A DNA stretch of 64,000 nucleotides. Source: Dillenia suffruticosa (Eukaryota; Streptophyta; Magnoliopsida; Dilleniales; Dilleniaceae). The translations under genes were made by a program, and so were the position numbers. Position 1 is the first letter of the stretch. Each line of letters opens with the position of its first letter. Of this stretch, positions 55,257-64,000 are shown piece by piece. Below the pieces are notes generated by a model. That model had not been told where the DNA came from, searched no databases, and saw only the letters and a list, made by a program, of their open reading frames with translations. The stretch spans positions 9,719,501-9,783,500 of the forward strand of contig JAVTVX010000031.1 in NCBI GenBank assembly GCA_033439265.1, written 5' to 3'.

Positions 55257-58200
55257 TGTAACACCAACTTTCGGTGTATTATATTGTACTCCACTCATGT
55301 ATATGTACAATTATTTATGTGATGTTCTGAGTAGTAAATTCACTCAGAATTTTTCATGATTTGCTTCGCTATCTAAATTTTGCGCTCGTTAACTCCATAT
55401 TTTGAAAAGCGTGCCCGAAAACCCTAACTCAAGCGAGGTGGGCTTCGAGTGAGCAAACGATCTCAGTTTTACACAGAATCAGTTACATTGTCAAAATTGG
55501 CCAGTGAAGCTACTTGCACGCATTTCTGTGTCGGGCTAGAAATTGAGCCTAGTGGTAGTAGCACGAATAGTGCACCATGGACCCAAAATGAAGGGTCATC
55601 GAGCAAACTTGAGATTTACAAGTGAAATTTCATTTCTAATGAAATGTCACATGCCCAATTTGACTAAAAAGATTAAGCAAACCTGAATTTTAGGAATTCT
55701 CATCCATTTACTAGGAAACGCTCCGTGTACATTCGTCCGGAGGCGAAGAAATTACTTCCATTGGGCTAAATTAAATTTTAGCCGTGCAAAATTGCTAAAA
55801 TTTCACAAGGAAGCCAAAATCAGGCTAAGTTATGATTTTTCTAAGTCAAATCATAATTCTGAGAGACTCCCAAAACTTGCTCGGCATGTAGGGAAATTGA
55901 CCCTACCAAATCAAAATGAAATCCACGCGTGCGAAATTGATGCCATGGGATTTACGTGTACTAAATATGTTTCAAAGATGATTGCTCTGGGCAGGTGAAA
56001 TTTGAGCGTTGGCCAGGGGAAGGCTCGAAACCCTAGAATTCTCGCCGAAGAAACCCTAATTCTAGGTAGAATTGAAATTTGTCTGAGCAAACAGTCTTGT
56101 TTTCATCCGAGACTTATATTTTTGTGATTCTATGCATATAATAAAGCCTGTAGCAACATTTCACAAATTTCGAGGCTTAAGTCAAAATTTCGACCGATCA
56201 GGGCTCACTTTCACTTCGGAGGACGTTTGGATGGTCAAACGACCTCATATTCGCACGAGATCTACGGCACTGGATTCAGAACAAAAACCTACATCCAGTG
56301 TATGATTTTAGAAAATTTTGAAATGAATTGTAACTTTGACCGGTCTCGGGTCAAAGCGGGGACTTGTGGATAGGCTCAAAGGACATGACATGAATGTCCT
56401 TGGAATGTGTGAAAGTGCTTTATGGGGAAATGTGATATCATGACAAGTGGCAACATGTGGAGAGAGAGATCATGACTTGAAAATTTATTGATGGCCAAGA
56501 TTAAGGGGTTGGGTGTAAATTAAAATTAAGAAAGGACTTAAAGTACAATTACGAAAAGAAGAAGGGGTCACTTGAGAAGAAAAAACCCTTAACATTTTTC
56601 TATTCTTCAACCCAAGAAACCATGAGAGGAAGTTAGGAGAACCCCTTTCGTGAGAGCCTTTTCTCCTCCCCTTCTTCCCATCATGGACAGCCTCTACCTT
56701 CAAGCATTCAACACCATTTCTACCTTCAAACACCCTCCCTCAAGCCTCACAACAACCTGTCCAAGAATGGAGACAAAAGGGCAAAGATTGCTCGGTGGAA
56801 ATTGAAAGCCGGAAGTCCAAATCCAAGGAAAATTTCTGCATTTCCTTCAATCTTCATATAGAAATTGTTGGTAAGTGTTATCCTCTTCTCTTTGTCCATT
56901 ACATACTTAAATTTCATGCCATGATAAGGTTGGATTGTTAGAGAACAAGAGGGGGGCCGAAATTGATGAAAAAAATGAGGAAATTAGGGAATTTTGGATG
57001 GGCTTTCTAATGGTTTGTCTTTGGTGTTTAAAATGACCCTAGGAGGAAGTAGAAACATGGGCCTAACTTAGCTTAGGTGTGCAGGACTTTGGCTTAAGAA
57101 AATGGATTGTTTCAATCCCAAATTTGTGTCCAAATTTGTGGAGAATGAACCTAGGCTAGATTGCAGAATTTTCAGCAACCATATAAGAGTATTTTGGACC
57201 TAAGTGGTCACAAATTTTGGAAGAAATTCTGTTCAATTATAAGCAGTAAATTTTTGGACCCTTGGACATGGAAATTGGAGGGATCGTGGAGTGTGAAATG
57301 CATGAATTTGCTTGGGGTGTGCATGCAAAAAGAAATGTGGTACCAATGAGGGGTGTTTATGTGAGTGAGATGGGAGCCAAATAAGGGCAGTGAGTTTAGG
57401 GACCTTGAGTATAAATTTCAATGGATTATGGAGTACAAGAAAGCATGGATTTGTATTGGTGAAGTATAAGAAAAATTTTGTGATTATGAGACTTATAAGT
57501 GTATGATTTTGGATGAAGATGGAAGGGAAAAGAGTACAGAAATTTTTTGCACAATGGAAGATGTCTTGGAGGTCATTCCCGTGTGAGTATGTAGCACAAC
57601 GCATGGGGAAGAGAACTCTAATGCATGTGTGTCTTGAGGGCATTGTTGTGTGGTGATAGTGTAATGAGACAGTGAGTGGAACATCATGTAAATTCCTTCT
57701 ATTGTTGCTTTTGTAGTGACATATTCCTTGATCGTCCGAGGGGAGATTGATTTCTTCTCATGGAGCGTCCATGCTCGTGACACACCCTACAGAGTATGTG
57801 AATGGGATTTATTTCAATACTTTTGTTTAATATATAAACCTTGTTTTACAACATTTTGATAAATGAGCATGATTTATAGTGTGTTTGAAATGTTTTGACT
57901 GGTTTTGGAACTGACTTTTTGTGAACCGATGGAGTGTCCAAAAGTTAGGTTGAATTATGACATTATGTATCTATGTGGTTGAAATGTATAATGTGTCATT
58001 TTACGCTATATATTGCATTGGTTTGTGAACCTGATTACAGTACATTATTGATACGATATTGATTTTGGCCTTAAGGGCTTTGGTATGTATTGTTCCGTAG
58101 CTACGAAGGACACCGTGAGAGGTGCTTAGGTGGCTTCCGGATATGCCTAGACCTGGGGTATCCCACGAGTTGTCTTGATTTTATTAACGATATGGTACTA

Positions 58201-59241
58201 GCCAGGTTGAACCACGAAAATGGGGAGGATTTGGATACTCTCTCCAAGTTTAGCACCTGGACAAGGTCCGTTGCCAATGCCGGGGTAGAGAGCACTTTAA
58301 ATAAATTTGCATATAACATCCCCGGTAAGCCTGTCATAGGTTGAGGTAGACCTCTGCCAGGACACTTTCGGCTGGCAACTCTATGATTTTTAAATGATAA
58401 TGTTTTAGATGCATATTTGGCTTGATAATGCGTGCTAATGATATATTGTTAAAATGAAAAATATGATGATTTGAAATATAATTTGTATACTTACGCTTTG
58501 ACACTCCAGTTTCACAATTCTTATTAGACGATTGTATTGACCTACTCACTCACTAAGTATTCTTTCCCCTGAATACTCACCCCTCATTTCCCTTCTTGTT
58601 TCAGAGATAGTATTTGGCAAGGAGCGTTGCTTTTAGGATGCTCAGTATCCTGGGAGATCTGGTCTGGAGTTGAGGAGTCACTGTATATTTTATCTATAAT
58701 TTCGTGAGTTAAAAATTGTATTGATGATATATATGTATTTTGAGATCTATAGATGACCATTGTATAATTCTGGAATGACTGTACAAATTTGGATATTTAA
58801 ATTGTGGAACTCTCATGTCATTGCATAACACTCGCATTGAGGCAATTTATATTCATTGTGCATGTTACTTGGGAATGTGTAATGTCCTAGAAGTGTGCTT
58901 TAGGACCACTCGGTGCCATCTCTAAATTACAGGAGGGGCGACTGGCAGCTATCCATACCTTTGACAGGGGCATAGTAGTAAAGGTCTGTGGTTAGAACTA
59001 TGGAAATTCGTTTTGTTAGTTTTGCGTTGTCCTGGATTGTGCGATATGGGTGTGTTAGTCTGATGTTGAGATTTGATTTATATATTGTAAAGCCGGGTTG
59101 GCCCTATTGTACAGGTAGCAGGTTGATTGTTATATGGGAGACTTCCGATATGCGGGGAGGTTCTGTCCAATTTTCTGTAAAAATACAGCCAGCATTCATG
59201 ACAACATGCGGCTGCTCACGATCCCGGTTCGGGGCGTGACA
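55257..59241 (+). mobile_element. Giant solo LTR, copy 4 (3.99 kb)
   Basis: Starts TGTAACACCAACTTTCGGTG and ends GGTTCGGGGCGTGACA, with flanks ACATG (55252-55256) and ACATA (59242-59246). It sits in the gag of copia #4, whose N-terminal part resumes at 59444-59662, so the target is known. The 3' modules (58260-58290 CCAATGCCGGGGTAGAGAGC, 58325-58360, 58545-58600 GAATACTCACCCCTCATTTC, 59130-59241) match the other copies; the first half is distinct and has no GC block. Confidence 0.9.
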
Positions 59242-59443
59242 ACATATACATAAAATATTGTTTCATAGTATGATCCGGTCTTTTCTTATAGGTAATAAAG
59301 CTATAGGTCAGCATCCTCAGTTTAGAAGCTGATCGAGAGCTAAAATACTCTTTAAGAGTAACCCAGACCGAAATCGTAGTAGGATACTACTCATAAATTG
59401 AGATCATGTCGTCATGCATGCTATTCAAAAGGATTGCCCTAGT

Positions 59444-59662
59444 TTAGCAATCATTTTTCTTCCATGCACGATACGCCTCTTGACCCCGTCTCGCCTGAGG
59501 CATAGTACTCTCCCTGGGGTCCGACATCTCGTGCTTTAAAACCTTCGCTAGGTCCTGTTCCATGAAAATAAACTGAACATTCCGGTACCAAATATCATAA
59601 TTGTCATCGTTTAGCTTGTTTCCTTTCACGAGATCAAGTACGATAGTCTTTGTAGTAGCCAT
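59444..59662 (-). pseudogene. Copia #4 Gag N-terminus
   Basis: A 72-codon frame from the ATG at 59662: MATTKTIVLDLVKGNKLND, then NYDIWYRNVQFIFMEQDLAK, the standard opening of copia Gag (KL-GxNYDxWxxxVQFxLxEQDL). It is cut from the rest of gag by the solo LTR 55257-59241. The frame ends at 59444, and gag-like sequence continues to 59246. Confidence 0.85.
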
Positions 59663-60778
59663 GGTTTTTGTTATATAGAAAAAAAGACATTAGTGAATAA
59701 TGATACTTATTATTACAATATTGCGCACTTTACAAATTAACAAATCTTAAATGATTCGAATATTGACATCAAAGCGAGCGTATGAGTTAAAGAATACCAT
59801 ACATCATAACCCAAGATCGCATCTTACCATTCGGACTTGGATTTCGTGTATAAATACCTACAAATAGTTACATATATAGACATAGGACTCCCAGAAAATT
59901 AGAAAAATCAAATTCCAGATGACTTGATTGGCCGCCAAGATCCTCACACCCCTACGGTATGTCTCCACATGCTGCCACGTGCTTTCACGTGCTGGCAGAA
60001 GTTTGGTGCACGTGCCAGACATGCAGCGCATCTCTCACGTGCCTAACCTGTGTCACCCGAGTTGCTAACCGGGTTAGAACACGGGTCAGACTCGGTTCCA
60101 GGTCTGACCTGGCAAGGCTACTTATCGCTTCACATGCCTCTCGTGAACGTAAAGCACATGTGCCTGCAGCTTGCTCTTGGATGCTTCTCTACGCGTGTGT
60201 GGTGCACGCACCGACGGGTCGGCATGATTCTTTCTTGCCCGACGGATCTGCAATCGGTTCTTTTGACCTAGCTTCTAGAAAAGTCATTTTTGGCTCCTTT
60301 TCGACAGTGATTTCAACCATAAAATAAAATTAGACTTCCCAAAAATATCCTAAACTTGATTTTTAGGATATTTACGTCCTAATCTCGGCAAATTAAATTT
60401 CCAAACTTTTGTGTCATTCTCGACCATGTCGGAAAACCTAGTTTCCAGCAATAACAATGCACAATATATATGCCAAAATATAGATCATCACACAAGAAAC
60501 ACATTTATTCCATTTTTACAGATCAATTAGTCTTTTAACTCGATAGATCTACGGTTTTAAGTTTCGGGTACCATTAGGTACCTAAACTTTGGTTGTATAT
60601 TACATGGCCAAAACATACTCTAAAAATTATGAAAAAAATATATTTGTGATCTACAAAACATAGGCAACATCATAGTATAATCGAATTCATGAAACTCATC
60701 CGTGATCTGAATTCTAAATTTTTAATCCTAAATTTTTATATCCAAAAAATTCCAAAAATTTATTTAATAAATCAAACA
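59663..60778 (-). other. Copia #4 5' leader with a GC-rich patch
   Basis: About 1.1 kb between the primer-binding site and the gag ATG. 59935-60290 is clearly richer in G+C than its surroundings and open in two + strand frames (122 and 73 codons) with no recognised motif; these are on the antisense strand of the element. Confidence 0.55.
59976..60041. promoter_or_regulatory. Cluster of four CACGTG (G-box) palindromes
   Basis: CACGTG occurs at 59976-59981, 59986-59991, 60009-60014 and 60036-60041. CACGTG is the core of plant G-boxes bound by bZIP and bHLH factors. The cluster lies downstream of the element's 5' LTR, within its transcribed leader. Confidence 0.5.
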
Positions 60779-60791
60779 CACTCTAATATCA
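60779..60791 (-). other. Copia #4 primer-binding site (degenerate)
   Basis: The minus strand reads TGATATTAGAGTG directly inside the 5' LTR, matching the initiator-Met primer site TGGTATCAGAG with two transitions. Confidence 0.7.
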
Positions 60792-60792
60792 A

Positions 60793-61311
60793 TGTTAGAT
60801 TTAATATGCACAGCAGAAGCATGATGAATTTTTTGGAATAAATTAAAAGAATAAAAATTTAAGGTATACCTCGATGAATAAAATACAATAATTCCAAAAA
60901 CCACGATACTTTTTCGAACGCTCTCATCGTCGGGATAATAACCACGTTAAGCGAATTATTACCACAATATCACAACGCCACAACCCTTAATCCGGTGATA
61001 AAAGTGACGTAAAAAATTTCCTGCTTGGAATTTTCTTTAGCCCTCTATTAATCTCTCTCTCTCTCTCTAGAGATTTTCTCACTCAAAAATGAAAATGTAC
61101 TCTTTCTATATTGTTCACCCTCTATAAAAAGGTTCTCCTTCTCTCAAAAAAATTTTTTAAGAAGAAGGGTTGAGTTCACGTAGGTTAATTGGGGACAGGT
61201 TTTAGGGAGAAGTTAGAGGAGATAGGGATAATGGGTTAACCACCCATTATCCCTTAACTCAAATTTAAATTCAATTTTAAGGTAAATGCCCCACGTAGGT
61301 ACTATTTACCT
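60793..61311 (-). repeat. Copia #4 5' LTR
   Basis: Starts TGTTAGATTTAATATGCACA and ends at 61311 before the GATAG duplication; the terminal CCCA of the other LTR reads CCT here. Confidence 0.9.
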
Positions 61312-61316
61312 GATAG

Positions 61317-62235
61317 AGAGAAAGAAAAGAAGATTGGTTGTCAAAGGATACGGTAAAGAATTGACTTTGAATAAATCTTTGCCCCCGTTGTGAAAATGCT
61401 TTCCATTCGGGTGATTCTTAGTTTAGCAGCGAATTATTCTTTCACTTTTTACTAAAGCAGTTAGTCTTAATTTGGAGATTGAGCATATAAATGTCAAAAT
61501 TATTTTTCTCAATCGTGAGTTAAAGGTAGAGACTTACATGAAGTAGTAAGATGGTTTTAAATTGAAGGAAAAAGAAAATAGTGTCTGCAAGTTTAAAAAA
61601 TAAATAAAGAAAGAAGTCTAGTGTCTAAAAGTCGGGGGGAGACTGTGGGTTAAAACAGGCGAGTAGACAATAGTATAAAAAATTTGGGTTAGTTAATGGA
61701 GAAACAACACTTCATGAATATTACTTTGATCACTGTGTAATTGTGTAAGGGTTCTCTAATGATGATTTTATTATTTTATTACTTTATATTAATAATATGT
61801 TGGTTGTTGTTAGAAATGTTTCTAGAATCAATGACTTAAAGTTGTATTTAAGTAAGTCTCTAACTATGAAACACTTGATTCCAGATAGACAGATTTTTGG
61901 GCATGGAGATTGCAGAGCTATGACGAGACTTTACCTATCTCAAGAGGTACATTGAGAATGTGCTTCAAAGGTTTAGCAAGTACTCCTCTTCTTTCTCATT
62001 TTACATTGAGTGCTCAAGAATGTCTTACTACTAATGAAAAAATGAAGGAGATGGAAAGGATTCCTTTTATTCAGTAATGGGAAGTTTATACACTTGATGT
62101 AATAAGTCATTTTCTTTCTAATCTTGGAAAGAACCATCGCAAAGCTGTTAAGCTGATGATGATGTATCATAAAAGCAATTCTTAGAGTGATGCTAATGTG
62201 GTTGGAGATATTTGTTGTATAGATAGTGTTTTAAT
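61317..62235 (+). pseudogene. Copia #5 reverse-transcriptase relic
   Basis: On the + strand, broken RT wording is legible: RLVVKGYGKE-like, a KMLSIR-like segment, EIEHINVKIIFLNRELKVETYM (degenerate DVKTAFLHG), GFKLKEKENSVCKFKK, then LLYINNMLVVVRNVSRIND, QIFGHGDCR, RLYLSQEVHIENVLQRF and, in another frame, YSVMGSLY. The YVDD box at 61785-61796 is YINN, both catalytic Asp lost by G-to-A. It starts at the right edge of copia #4, which is inserted in or beside it in opposite orientation. RNase H and LTRs are not seen. Confidence 0.8.
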
Positions 62236-62600
62236 GATAATTATGCAAGTCAATTTTAAAAAAATAAAGGATGAACACACTGAAAATATACAAACAATTG
62301 AGTACTAATTATTTAGGACAATCCACTAAGTAAATAACAGAAATTTTGTCTTAGAAAAATTAAATTCATTCATCGCAAGACTTAAACAACTCGACCCATG
62401 AAATGGATAGGTCAACCCAAGGAAAAGTTGAACATAGAATATAGTTGTAGAACTTAGTTCACTATTCAACTTGAGATGCACAAGGACTTTTGAGCTTAAC
62501 TCACAACAGGTCAAACCATGCACGGAGCAGGTTGACATATTGCATACTTAGACTAAGGTTAAGAAAACCTTAGGTTGACCCATTCATACAAAGAGATCCA
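62236..62600. other. No gene; a few GTCAAC/GTTGAC motifs
   Basis: Contains AGGTCAACCCAAGG, AGGTCAAACC and AGGTTGACAT, reminiscent of the Sirevirus motif but sparse. Otherwise unremarkable. Confidence 0.4.
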
Positions 62601-63011
62601 TGTTAGGAAGAGTGACAGGGGAAGGCTAGATAATTTGAAGTTCAGTAACTTCCTTCTATTGATAATTTGAAGATAGAATTACAGCCAAAGAAAAGAAGAA
62701 AGAAATACTCAGTCTGTTATTGAATAATAAGACTGCCCGAGACTCATAAACTGAAATAATTCATCTCTACCTTCCTATTTTTATTCTCTTCTATTTATAG
62801 CCTAATTTTCCCTCACATATTCCCTCCAAACTGCTCAAGAATCTCAACAACAAACTGTTATGCTCGAATTCTATGCCTTCTGCGCTAATATACCTTTAAT
62901 CCTTTCGGTTCTGCCACCTCATCTGCTTGATCAACAGCTACCTCATCTGCCAAGTGTTCCTTTGATGCCACTTCATTACCCAGTTGGACATCTTCAGATT
63001 CTCTCACAACA
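62601..63011 (-). repeat. Ty3/gypsy 3' LTR (411 bp)
   Basis: On the minus strand TGTTGTGAGAGAATC (63011) to TTCCTAACA (62601). A polypurine tract GTAGGGGGGCAA (63023-63012) abuts its start and a clear TATA box TATAAATA lies at 62799-62792. The upstream LTR is outside the window. Confidence 0.85.
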
Positions 63012-64000
63012 TTGCCCCCCTACTACAGCTTCAGCCTTGTCCTCAAGGCTGTAAGCAGGAAACTGCCCTTTAAAGTGTGAGAGATTTATCCATGTCGCAT
63101 CATCTCTTGTCCCATTTTTCAGCAAATCAGCAATTGTTTTATGGATTGTCCCCCTTTTTTTTACCACTTTCTCACCAAGTATTTCAACTGGTTCACAAAA
63201 GCTTTCTTCAACTTCAAGATTACGGGGTAGTGCTAGTTCCAGGGCATGACTTCCAATCATTCGTTTAAGCTATGATACATAAAAAATGGGATGAATTCGG
63301 GACCCTTCCGACAGCTGTAATTTTTAAGCCACCTCCCCTATCTTTTGTATTATAAGGAAGGGACCGTAGTAATTGGTGCTCAGCTTTGCATTGTCCTTTT
63401 CATACTAAAAGTTGCTTGTATGGTGCAGCTTTAAGAAAACCAGGTCTCTTACTTCAAAATGCACATTCTTCCTGTGAGCATTGGTAAATTTCACCATTTG
63501 CTGTTGTACCTTCTTAGGATTGTGCTAAAGTTGCTTTAAAATTTCATCCCTGTCCATCAGCTCTTTTGCTACTACTTCTATACATGTTTACCCCAGAAGA
63601 AACCTATGTAATGAAAGAGGAAGTCATCCATACACTACTTGGAAAGGAGTTATTCCAATGGAGGTATGGAAGTTCGTATTGTAGTTGAATTCAGCCCATG
63701 GCAACCAAGTGTACCATCCCTTTGGTTGTTCTCAAACAAAGTAGCAAAGGTATGTTTCAAGGCCTCTGTTCAATACTTCTGTCTGTCCATCCATTTTCGG
63801 ATGATAAGCACTGCTCATTTTCAGCTTTGTGCCTTGTAAACGGAACAATTCGGCCCAAAATCTACTAAGGAATATAGGGTCACTGTCACTAACAATGGAA
63901 CTAGGTAGACCATGTAAATGGACCACTTCCTTAACAAATACCTCAGCTACTATCTTAGCTGTGTAGCGATGCTTCAGGCCTAAAAAATGTCCACACTTTG
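63012..64000 (-). pseudogene. Ty3/gypsy chromovirus-like integrase and C-terminal domain, partial
   Basis: From the right edge: integrase core [20 protein letters not shown], then [27 protein letters not shown] with the second Asp and the Glu of the DDE triad visible; then a broken GPY/F region; then 63260-62994, where ELALPRNLEVEESFCEPVEI and DDATWINLSHFKGQFPAYSL read like the chromodomain tail of chromovirus integrases (ATW-x-N ... FP-x-x-LEDK). Frameshifts lie between 63260 and 63730. The element continues past 64000. Chromodomain assignment is moderately sure. Confidence 0.85.

Larger units (their letters stand above)
50105..61311 (-). mobile_element. Copia #4: both LTRs and TSD present, interrupted by a solo LTR
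   Basis: LTRs at 50105-50618 and 60793-61311 flank gag-pol in minus orientation. Perfect target duplications GATAG lie at 50100-50104 and 61312-61316. The primer-binding site, protease, integrase, RT and RNase H remains are all in order. Removing the 3985-bp solo LTR inserted in gag leaves an element of about 7.2 kb. The coding region is broken by stops and frameshifts, and the two LTRs differ at many positions, so it is an old, dead copy. Confidence 0.92.

Noticed and set aside
59959-60327. 122-codon plus-strand frame in the copia #4 leader
   Set aside because: Antisense to the element in a GC-rich patch, with no motif; more likely a composition effect.
62860-63268. Plus-strand frames of 63-64 codons
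   Set aside because: Antisense to the gypsy LTR and chromodomain-like region.

Overview
This window looks like a transposon-dense, AT-rich stretch of a flowering-plant nuclear genome. Almost everything recognisable is retrotransposon or CACTA transposon, mostly broken and nested. One long intact protein-coding gene stands out: a secreted nepenthesin/CDR1-like aspartic protease at 45086-46429 (minus). Two fragments of ordinary plant genes are also present: a selenium-binding-protein first exon (47816-47924, minus) and a first exon with splice donor inside a small CACTA element (43129-43227, minus).

Layout, left to right. 1-2256 is the 3' half of a CACTA (En/Spm) element with a TnpA/Ptta-type gene, sitting in an LTR fragment (2257-2384). 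3097-4108 is a SINE-containing flank that recurs twice further on. 4109-11395 is a decayed Sirevirus-type Ty1/copia element (+). 11396-12490 is an array of a degenerate AATTTGCCACAAA motif. 13500-14115 is a Ty3/gypsy reverse-transcriptase relic (minus). 14120-29440 is a repeat region carrying tRNA-Arg-like sequences, invaded by a second Sirevirus relic (14571-22067, minus) and by two giant solo LTRs (15473-20204 and 22223-26875). 29686-32490 is a 5'-truncated copia element (minus). 32824-38433 is a 1.78-kb tandem duplication, its second copy split by a third solo LTR (35428-38375). 38434-43624 holds two CACTA-related elements. 43625-50099 is the gene-bearing, lower-TE segment. 50105-61311 is a copia element complete at both ends (minus, TSD GATAG) with a fourth giant solo LTR in its gag (55257-59241). 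61317-62235 is another copia RT relic (+). 62601-64000 is the 3' end of a chromovirus-like Ty3/gypsy element (minus) running off the window.

The most unusual theme is one LTR family, starting TGTAACACC and ending GGCGTGACA or GGTGTGACA. It occurs five times in 64 kb, four times as complete 2.9-4.7-kb solo LTRs with identical or near-identical 5-bp target duplications, and no internal domain is seen. The inner parts of these LTRs differ greatly (about 180-bp degenerate repeats in two, a GC-rich minisatellite in a third), while the 3' module is conserved. Nesting gives an order of events: the copia, Sirevirus and duplicated repeats came first, the giant LTRs later; at 2256 a CACTA element is later still.

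All coordinates, motif matches and TSDs were read by eye. Family names rest on recognised motifs, not on searches.
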